Source: UBA12077 sp963665525 (GTDB lineage: Bacteria; Bacteroidota; Bacteroidia; Bacteroidales; UBA12077). Taken from it: 64,000 nt of DNA. Under the pieces are notes generated by a model, which was not told where the DNA came from, did not search any database, and was given only the letters and a program-made list of their open reading frames with translations. Position 1 is the stretch's first letter. The number at the start of each line of letters is the position of its first letter. Below are positions 59,601 to 64,000 of this stretch, piece after piece. The DNA lies in NCBI GenBank assembly GCA_963665525.1, contig OY762280.1:2294001-2358000 (forward strand). The letters are read 5' to 3'. Both the position numbers and the translations under genes were made by a program.

Positions 59601-62600
59601 GGATCAATATTTGAAATAGATAATGCATTGGTTGTAGCTCCTGAAATATCTCCTCCATCAATCTGCGGTATGGCTGGGTTTTTATACCATTCATAAACAA
59701 GATTTGCCCCTTCTGCAGTTAATGTAAAACTAATATCCTGTCCTTCACAATCAGTAACATCTGTAGGCTGCGCTGTAATTGAAGTTGTAAGTGCAATAGT
59801 TAAATTGGCAGAATTACTATATACCACATCCCCAATACAACTACCTGTAATTTCGCATCGATAAACACCGGCTTCGCCAGCGGCTACATTTGTGATTGTT
59901 AAGGTTGTTGTTGCCACTCCTGAATAAGTTGCATCGTTCGCAAGATTAACAAAACCTCCTCCACCTAAATCATCATATTGCCATTGGTATGCAGTAATAT
60001 CTCCCGAAGCATTTACAATAAATGAGGTATTGGTACCTGCACATACCTGTTTAGCTGTCGGGTTTGTATTAATAATAATTGAATCGTTTACAATTAAACT
60101 TGCTGTTCTTGATTCTGTATTACATGGACCATTCACTTCACAAGTATATACTCCAGCTTCAGCAGTTGTAATACCTGAGATAAATAAGCTATTTGTTTCG
60201 GCTCCTGATACTAAAGCATTGTTTACATTTAATCCATCTACTAAAGGATTTCCATCCTGGTACCATTGGTATGCAGGACTATCACTCGTTGGATCAACTG
60301 TTATATTGAATGATGCATCTCCTCCTTCGCATCGTGCAATATTTGCAGGGTCTGCTGTTATATTAATTGGTGTGTATAAGCTTAAACTAGCATAAGCACT
60401 TGTTTGTGAATTACAGCTATTGCTTACCACACAATAATAATCATCTTCGTATGTAGCATCTACATTTGTAAGCACTAAGTTTGGGTTTACTGCGCCTCCT
60501 ATTGGAGCATCAGCAGCAGCACCATTATCTTCCCACCATTGGTATGTTAAACCTGATCCTGTTGCAGCAACAGTATATGTTACATCTTCGGTTTCACAAG
60601 CCATTTTATCGCTCGGATTGAAAGTTATATTCACAGGCAGATCGATCGCTAAATTGGCTGCATCAGAATAAACTGTTCCACATACACCTGTTACAACACA
60701 ACGATATAAACCGGCATCTGCTGCAAATAAATTATTTACAGATAAAGTGTTTGAATTTGAAGATCCCAAGGTAATATTTGATCCTGATGCTTGAACTCCA
60801 TCTGCTAAATCAATATAACCACTACCATCGTCGAATTGCCATTGATATGAAAGAACTGTTCCTCCTGTTACATCTACAGTAAAATTAGCTGCATCGCCAA
60901 TACATTTAGATTTATCGGAAGGAAAAGCAGGATTTAGAGCTGTAGTAGCATGTAATGTTAGTGAAGCTGATGAGCTGGTTTCTGTTCCACATCCATTCGT
61001 AATTAAACATCTGTATTCACCATCATCACCAGCAGCAATATTATCAATTGCCAATGCTGGATTATTTACACCAGAAACTGTTGAACCGGAACCTGAGATA
61101 TGAGCTCCATTAAGTAGGTCGGCATATCCTCCACCATCGTTATATTGCCATTGATACAGTAAATTAGTACCTGTAGCCGCAACTACAAAATTTATATCTT
61201 CGTTGGCACAACCATCTACATCGGTTGGTTCCGATGTAATTACAGCAGCCTCATCAACTATTAAGCTTGCGGCATCACTATTCTCCGATCCGCAAACATT
61301 TGTTATCACACATCTGTATAATCCCTCATCGGCTAATGTTGTTGTTAACAAGGTAAGACTGGAACTTGTTGAACCAGTAACAACTCCAACAATATCTGCT
61401 AATGGATTATAACCTGCTCCATCATTAAATTCCCACTGATAAGATAAGTTAGAACCATCGGATACTACTTGGAAATTAATTACATTATTTTCACAAACGA
61501 CAGCATCAGCAGGTTGAGTTGTAATATTTATTTCATCGTATAAATTTAAATTAACATCATCGCTATATAAAATCTCTCCACAGGGACTTGAAATTTCACA
61601 TCTATAGGTATAGCCTGCATCGGTTCCATCAACACCATTAATGACCAAGTTATTTCCAACAGCACCCAAGATATCATTCCATGCTCCATCAAAATACTGC
61701 CATTGATATGACAAACTGGTTCCAGTTGCAGTAACGGTATAGTTAACATTATTTCCAGGGCAAACTGTTTTATTGGCAGGCTGAACTGTAATAATAATTT
61801 CATCATCAATAGTAACTGTGGCAGGATTACTTAATTCATCGCCACAATCCCCAGAAACAAAACAAGTATATATGTTTCCGTTATAGGTATTGTCTAAATT
61901 ATTAATGGTTAAAACGGATGTGTTATCACCAACATAATTTGGATCTCCTAAAGTATTTATAGCTATTCCATTTTCACGCCATTCATATGTTAAATTATCA
62001 CCTGTAGCCGTAATTTCAATATTATGGCTTGTTCCATAACAAGCAGCTACATCAGAGGGTTCTACTGTAATGGTTGTTGTATTACCAACAGATAATATAA
62101 CTTCGTTACTTACTTCAGGGCCTCCACATGTTGTACTAGAAACAGTAACTCGATAAGTACCCGCGTGTAGAACTTCATCTACATTATTAATTGCAAGACT
62201 TGAAAAATTTCCGCCCACATTTACCCATGTTCCAGGTGCAGTTGCATCGGAATCAAATTCCCATTGATAACTTAAATTAACTCCTTGTGAAACAACATTA
62301 AAACTAACATTATCTCCCGGGCAAGTAGCTTTATTTGAAGGTTGCGAAGTAATAGCAACTTCTGGAGTTACAGTAATTGCAGCACTTCCTGCACCTGTAT
62401 TTGTACAACCATTAGCATCTGTTACTGTTGTAACCGTATATGTTTTATTACTGATTGGTGATACATTGGTATTGTAATTATTCGTACCATGACCTACAAT
62501 ATTTGTAGGCACACTTCCATCGGTATAAGTAAAATTATATGGTGCTGTTCCTGTTAAAGCAATATCTATTGAAGTACTTGAACCAGTACAAATTGTTGCT

Positions 62601-64000
62601 GTTCCTGAGATAGTAGCTGTTGGTTTAGGATTTACTGTAACTGCAATTGTATTTGATATATCAGGATTACAGGTTAAAGATGTTACATATGCTCTATAAT
62701 CAGTACTAACAACTGGGGTAACCAATAAATTGGTAGCGTTCTCCCCTGCAATATCAGTCCATGTAGCCATACCTGCAGGAGATGATTGCCATTGAATAAC
62801 TCCTTCGGTAAATCCTATGGTAATCGTTGTGCTTTCGCCTATACATAAGTCAGCATCAGTTGTTGCAGCAGCACCTGCCACTGCATCAGTACAAGGGTCT
62901 ATTTCTGCTATAAAAGCTTCAAAATCACCTCCGTTATCAAGTAAGTTGATTCCATCAAAATCTATTGCTCTATCATGATAACCTCCAACATAAACCATAT
63001 CGGTTGAATTTGTAGCAATCCCCAGACCTCTATCATTATTGTCTCCTCCGAAAGATTTTGCCCAATAAAATGTTCCATTATTAGTATATCCAGCTACAAA
63101 TCCATCTTCTTCACCCGCTGTAAATGAATTAATCGTTGTTCCTGAAAAGGTTAGATCATCTTCAAAATAACCTGTTACAAAAATTGTAGATGCTCCTATG
63201 CTTGTAATATCAGTTCCAACCTGATTGCCTCCATCTGTACTTGTAACAGTTCTAACCCAACCGGTATTACCATTATCTTTCCCATGAGAAGAAATAAAAA
63301 TATCCATTCCTCCACTTGAAGTTACCGGATTGCTGGCATATCCAGGAAAACTAGCATTATTACTTATTCCTCCTGTAAGATATATTGAATCATTATCTAG
63401 GGTTAATGCATATCCCTGATCGATTGTATTACTTTCGATTTGTTGTAACCAGTTAAAATTTCCAGCAACTGATAACGAAAGAAGAACAATATTAGCATTT
63501 TGAACATTAGTATTTGTTACTCTATCTAGTTCTACACCTGCATCATTGCGTAAAATAAAATCAGCGCTCTGACCAGTTTCTCCATTATAATGACCTGTAA
63601 TGAATACATCAGTTCCATCTGTTTCTACACCATAAAAAGATTTTATTAAATATGCAGGATCCCCTTGATCAACTTGAGCATAATAACCCCATTGTTCGTT
63701 TCCATTTTGATCATATGCAATGATAAATGGCTGATTATATCTTCCATTATCATTTAATGTAAATGGACCAAAAACTACATCATCATTGTAATAACCTACT
63801 GCGAAAACACCGGCATTATATGCTGCTATATCATTACCTCCAATATCTCTACCGCCGGTACTAAAACCTTGTTTTACCCATAAAAGAACACCGTTGGTAT
63901 TATATTTAGCAATGAAAAAGTCATCATCGTTATCAGCATTTGTTAGGGTTGTTGTTCCGATAAGGGTTCCAGTTCCTGTAAACTCGGCAGTATTATCTTC
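50699..64000 (-). CDS. Giant repeat adhesin with type B T9SS sorting domain (5' partial)
   Basis: The frame is open on the - strand from the stop at 50699 to base 64000 with no stop codon, so at least 4433 residues are present and the start lies beyond the right edge. The ATG at 63307 is internal. From the N-terminal side: a propeller-like region with 'DDDFFIAKYNTNGVLLW'-type strands (~62900-64000), two divergent Ig-like domains, about 25 Ig-like repeats with conserved cysteines (~55390-62365), a PKD-like domain, 15 'AGxDQ...' repeats (~51500-55113), two PKD domains ('WDFDDGTSS', 'WDFGDGSTS') and a type B gliding-motility-associated C-terminal domain ('FPNAFTPN', 'FNRWGVLVFESE', 'WDGYYDNKLLEEGVYVWKV'). 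It is probably a surface adhesin secreted by T9SS with the adjacent PorP/SprF protein. Confidence 0.92.
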   Translation of the reverse strand, partial: EDNTAEFTGTGTLIGTTTLTNADNDDDFFIAKYNTNGVLLWVKQGFSTGGRDIGGNDIAAYNAGVFAVGYYNDDVVFGPFTLNDNGRYNQPFIIAYDQNGNEQWGYYAQVDQGDPAYLIKSFYGVETDGTDVFITGHYNGETGQSADFILRNDAGVELDRVTNTNVQNANIVLLSLSVAGNFNWLQQIESNTIDQGYALTLDNDSIYLTGGISNNASFPGYASNPVTSSGGMDIFISSHGKDNGNTGWVRTVTSTDGGNQVGTDITSIGASTIFVTGYFEDDLTFSGTTINSFTAGEEDGFVAGYTNNGTFYWAKSFGGDNNDRGLGIATNSTDMVYVGGYHDRAIDFDGINLLDNGGDFEAFIAEIDPCTDAVAGAAATTDADLCIGESTTITIGFTEGVIQWQSSPAGMATWTDIAGENATNLLVTPVVSTDYRAYVTSLTCNPDISNTIAVTVNPKPTATISGTATICTGSSTSIDIALTGTAPYNFTYTDGSVPTNIVGHGTNNYNTNVSPISNKTYTVTTVTDANGCTNTGAGSAAITVTPEVAITSQPSNKATCPGDNVSFNVVSQGVNLSYQWEFDSDATAPGTWVNVGGNFSSLAINNVDEVLHAGTYRVTVSSTTCGGPEVSNEVILSVGNTTTITVEPSDVAACYGTSHNIEITATGDNLTYEWRENGIAINTLGDPNYVGDNTSVLTINNLDNTYNGNIYTCFVSGDCGDELSNPATVTIDDEIIITVQPANKTVCPGNNVNYTVTATGTSLSYQWQYFDGAWNDILGAVGNNLVINGVDGTDAGYTYRCEISSPCGEILYSDDVNLNLYDEINITTQPADAVVCENNVINFQVVSDGSNLSYQWEFNDGAGYNPLADIVGVVTGSTSSSLTLLTTTLADEGLYRCVITNVCGSENSDAASLIVDEAAVITSEPTDVDGCANEDINFVVAATGTNLLYQWQYNDGGGYADLLNGAHISGSGSTVSGVNNPALAIDNIAAGDDGEYRCLITNGCGTETSSSASLTLHATTALNPAFPSDKSKCIGDAANFTVDVTGGTVLSYQWQFDDGSGYIDLADGVQASGSNITLGSSNSNTLSVNNLFAADAGLYRCVVTGVCGTVYSDAANLAIDLPVNITFNPSDKMACETEDVTYTVAATGSGLTYQWWEDNGAAADAPIGGAVNPNLVLTNVDATYEDDYYCVVSNSCNSQTSAYASLSLYTPINITADPANIARCEGGDASFNITVDPTSDSPAYQWYQDGNPLVDGLNVNNALVSGAETNSLFISGITTAEAGVYTCEVNGPCNTESRTASLIVNDSIIINTNPTAKQVCAGTNTSFIVNASGDITAYQWQYDDLGGGGFVNLANDATYSGVATTTLTITNVAAGEAGVYRCEITGSCIGDVVYSNSANLTIALTTSITAQPTDVTDCEGQDISFTLTAEGANLVYEWYKNPAIPQIDGGDISGATTNALSISNIDPTDAGVYYCIVSGTCGSETSANPTLTVNEGLTINTNPVSKTVCEGSNTSYVVNVSGDVNGYQWEYNDGGGFVPLADAAHPSGSGSVISGSATNTLNITGVGEADAGTYRCVIDGVCEDQNSVPAGLTVATNTTIVTNPLDAVLCEGDEATFSVDATGTALTYEWYKASQVLPLSDGGSINGSTTNTLTITGLVLADADVYSCVVSGFCTDETSLGANLDVSEHIVINTQPVNKSACPGGATSFSVNATGDIISYQWYKDGVDISTLPPDPNILNDNTATLSIDNLTAAYAGDYRCEIVGDCETVNTNTASLTINITTTSTDPVNVTDCEGETVSFSVTTTGTGLIYEWYKNGVQVFDGAQASGSTFSGTSTSALIIDNAQPVDNGSYHCFVDGQCTDITTNTAQLTIHPTTAVTLQPSDFSVVDGGTATFTITAEGDIDTYQWYKNGIALANGGNISGADLATLTIDPVAFGVDEGDYHCVVISAACGNATSNTATLNILPSTYVTTQPVNTTKCESEDVILSITTTGGPHTYEWQFDDGSGYVALNNGAHISGSGSIVSGIATTSLVITNIQPADEGFYRCVLNGGTDFSNSALVTVYNSITIVSNPLDKQRCIGDPVTFSVSATGDINQYQWYNSLGAIGGANSSSYTIPAVNVGHADSYYCIVEALGTCADETSASAELVVNDPTVLNSGPVDQLLCEGASTTLSVDATGSNLAYQWYFDSNILADGGAISGSQEKDLVISNALTTNEGNYYCEIVGSCGTETTVPVNVTVDDATTIITQPISRSKCIGDQVQFSIVAEGTNLSYQWYHNGVSMGAAAQNPVLTINPIIVGDDGNYYCEITSGNGCGDITSNAATLTLYETTAIVASPADETICEGASTTLTASATGGNLTYIWIRDNDTLSNGANLNGVNTANLEIIDATLAETGTYWCSVTGFCGPTVLTTPATITVDPSTLITTQPISSEICEGDSKLFIVEADGIDLTYDWRLDGGSIGVATSQLTIDPVTLLNDGIYTCFVSSNNGCGDVLTTPATLTVHETTIINSSPLDRTECEGANTTFTVDAVGGNLQYQWIKDGVTVLSDVGNISGANTKDLLITGVTLADDGVYTCEVSGSCGDLISDPAELTVNPITNITSSPVSKTRCEGTSVTFYVTATGSNLTYQWQKGATDLNAGVQPSGSTVSNETTSALTITNLALLDEGSYRCVVIGDCGVQNTDPAILTMYENTAINTQPTGGIYCEGDEVTLNVASDGDNLTYQWKKDGVAISDTGLYAGALTNTLIISNATTNYAGVYSCLVAGSCGSENSTTVNVQVNPQTIITKQPVNKVKCEGDAIVFTVTATGSNLNYQWQKDGAPLADGGTISGATTPILTISSSIDTDDGIYRCIVTGDCGTVNSDAANLLVNVYPDPALAITGPIEVCQGSTGIIYEVAAIANADYYIWSLPVGVSILSGDSTRLIEVEFDTNELGGNISVRGLNDCGYGTASPILTVVANPIPSAQAGIDQSLCVDFTNLTATDPGTATGTWAVIDGPAIVQDINLNTSYVSNLREGTNLLTWEVEENGCSSIDTVIIVNNHVAVEAGTDQTICTESLMLDGSSIPTGATGSWSVTTGNASFNDGLDPNAIASSFDTGINVLRWTITKNGCSNYDTVLIDNQRPSEAEAGIDLAICGDSTYLNANDPLIGTGLWTVVTGAATFEDNTQFNTKVTGLSKGDNILRWTISNGICSTSDELIVTNNKIDVDAGVDQIICSNVTTLDATALAAGTGYWSVNQGAGVFIDFEDPKTVVTGLSQGTNVLTWNVNNNSCISSDSVYITNDAPTAADAGKDTTILTDVITLQANIPSKGTGEWSLISGSGDIDNPLQNNTLVTSVGLGDNIFRWTITNNSCISTDDVIVTNANAAPPDAGPNQTICTDYTTLEGNEPVFGYGEWSVIQGSATFVDNSDPTTKVTGLAKGDNILRWSIWINGWSSDSVIITNDSPTDANAGIDRVLCADSVVLAGNEPIVGIGKWTVVSGAGTFENDTIYNTKVTNLAKGDNVFKWTISHRACSDDDLVTVTNDLPTVAYAGIDQELCVGELTLSPNTPTVGTGVWSVAQGAAFFEDNTAKNIALDTNIFVWTIENNACSYSDSITIINNEPQDANAGADKIICDNVITLAANPVTYGTAVWSQESGSSDPFNTSDPTASITNLGQGLNVFKWTITYNSCQKSDRVTINNASVTATTGPDQVVCSESTYLEANNPSAGTGMWSVLGGSGSATFENINEPNTLVTDLDKGDNILRWTITNEICSDYSEVTITNSLPTEAFAGPDQALCADNSILQGNTPIHGTGEWSILSGSADITTISDPSSEVANLEYGINTLRWTITNGSCTSTDEVVIANNSTITSNAGLDQTLCEDSTLLFANIPAYGVGTWSVVTGSATFDNNNDYNTKVYNVGRGDNVLKWVITNGGCSSSDEVTVTNNSPSNAIAGGDQTICGNTTFLQANNPTYGTGTWSLVSGAATFANSNQNNTEVTNLNPGSNTLRWTIENSGCTSSDDVVIYNDLPYEADAGEDYSVCGTSASLFANDPVSGVGVWTVISGSGTFDDASRYDANVSDLGFGANTLRWTITYDQCTTTDEIIIINNKTEVYAGVDQTVDESSTLLTASNPSTGAGEWSVIGGSGIFSEANNAITEVTGLGAGLNTFRWSVNINNCISSDDVSITYNVPPEASFVITTSAGCPPLDVYFVNNSLEGLPFTWDFDDGTSSDQVSFRHTYNESGVYKPSLTIIGENGEVIIKDTTITVYPQPQASFIVVNKEVYIPEEEAIFINESSDAITYHWDFGDGSTSTESDPRHIYSEEGLYDVELQVWSENDCYDVLKVLNAVEVYESGQIEFPNAFTPNLEGSSGGAYNPNDFSNDVFFPIGEGIDDYRLEVFNRWGVLVFESEDINVGWDGYYDNKLLEEGVYVWKVTGKYNNGKDFKKVGTVLLIH
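51500..55113 (-). repeat. 15 tandem 'AGxDQ' repeats of ~80 residues
   Basis: Each unit runs 'AGxDQxxC...LxANxPxxGTGxWSVxxGxATF...VTxLxxGxNxLRWTIxNxxCSSxDxVxITN'. Most have one Cys after the opening motif and one near the end, likely a disulfide. I count 15 by eye. Two units lack the first Cys and one has Trp in place of the second Cys. Confidence 0.85.
55390..62365 (-). repeat. About 25 tandem Ig-like repeats of ~93 residues
   Basis: Units run 'IxxxPxxxxxCEGxxxxFxVxAxGxxLxYQWxKDGxxL...LxIxxVxxxDxGxYxCxVxGxCGxExSxxAxLxV', i.e. I-set-like Ig domains. Most carry three cysteines: strand B, the 'YxC' strand F, and 'CG' shortly after. One unit lacks the first Cys. Confidence 0.85.

Noticed and set aside
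53535..60395. Several + strand ORFs of 60-120 codons inside the giant adhesin gene
   Set aside because: They recur at the repeat spacing, lie opposite a continuous coding frame, and show no signal, domain or ribosome site. They are shadows of the repeat codon pattern.
55390..62365. Regular ~280-bp periodicity suggesting a CRISPR-like or tandem DNA repeat array
   Set aside because: The period is conserved at protein level with heavy DNA divergence, and the frame is open throughout, so it is a protein domain array.
63305..63307. ATG at 63307 as the start of the giant adhesin
   Set aside because: All 231 codons from 63308 to 64000 are free of stops and encode the same propeller-like repeats, and no signal peptide follows the ATG.

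Overview
This window is AT-rich chromosomal DNA from a member of the Bacteroidota, most likely a marine or anaerobic relative of the Marinilabiliales. That placement is inferred from several things. GyrB closely resembles Bacteroides GyrB as I know it. Secreted proteins end in type A or type B type IX secretion (T9SS) sorting domains. TonB receptors are paired with surface lipoproteins, and a PorP/SprF protein, a periplasmic-propeller hybrid histidine kinase and promoter-like TAnnTTTG boxes are present. I saw no rRNA, tRNA, CRISPR array, phage gene or transposase.

Positions 1-16095 (+) hold a nutrient-capture locus. It contains a propeller/Ig protein cut by the left edge, a cell-surface protein, a BtuB-like TonB-dependent receptor, a BtuG-like (YncE/DUF5074) surface lipoprotein and a 2663-residue mosaic protein carrying a DUF4465-like domain. 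This set of families is the one seen in Bacteroidetes cobalamin (B12) loci, but here three members carry T9SS sorting tails. Terminator hairpins separate it from the convergent gyrB (16256-18268, -).

Positions 18576-23381 (-) encode an outer-membrane barrel protein and a large TPR protein, apparently co-transcribed. The next + strand run (23613-28746) has a small conserved protein, FtsE, a GT4 glycosyltransferase, a formyltransferase/GINT1-like fusion and a Wzx-type flippase. Facing it on the - strand (28749-35765) are two tandem FemAB/GNAT-like proteins, two orphan exported proteins, a polysaccharide deacetylase-like protein and MutS2. Together the glycan genes look like a small surface-polysaccharide or glycolipid modification cluster.

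Positions 35928-40185 (+) look like a heme-acquisition locus: a small unknown membrane protein, a TonB receptor, a HmuY-family lipoprotein and a multi-pass membrane protein. Then come oligopeptidase B (-), a PspC-domain protein, a stand-alone receiver protein, a hybrid sensor kinase with a Reg_prop/Y_Y_Y sensor, and a MacB/FtsX-type permease.

Positions 49700-64000 (-) are an adhesin/secretion module. A giant repeat protein runs off the right edge (at least 4433 residues visible). It has an N-terminal propeller-like region, about 25 Ig-like repeats, 15 'AGxDQ' repeats, two PKD domains and a type B T9SS tail. Its PorP/SprF partner lies 12 bp downstream. All domain calls come from reading motifs by eye; no searches were run.
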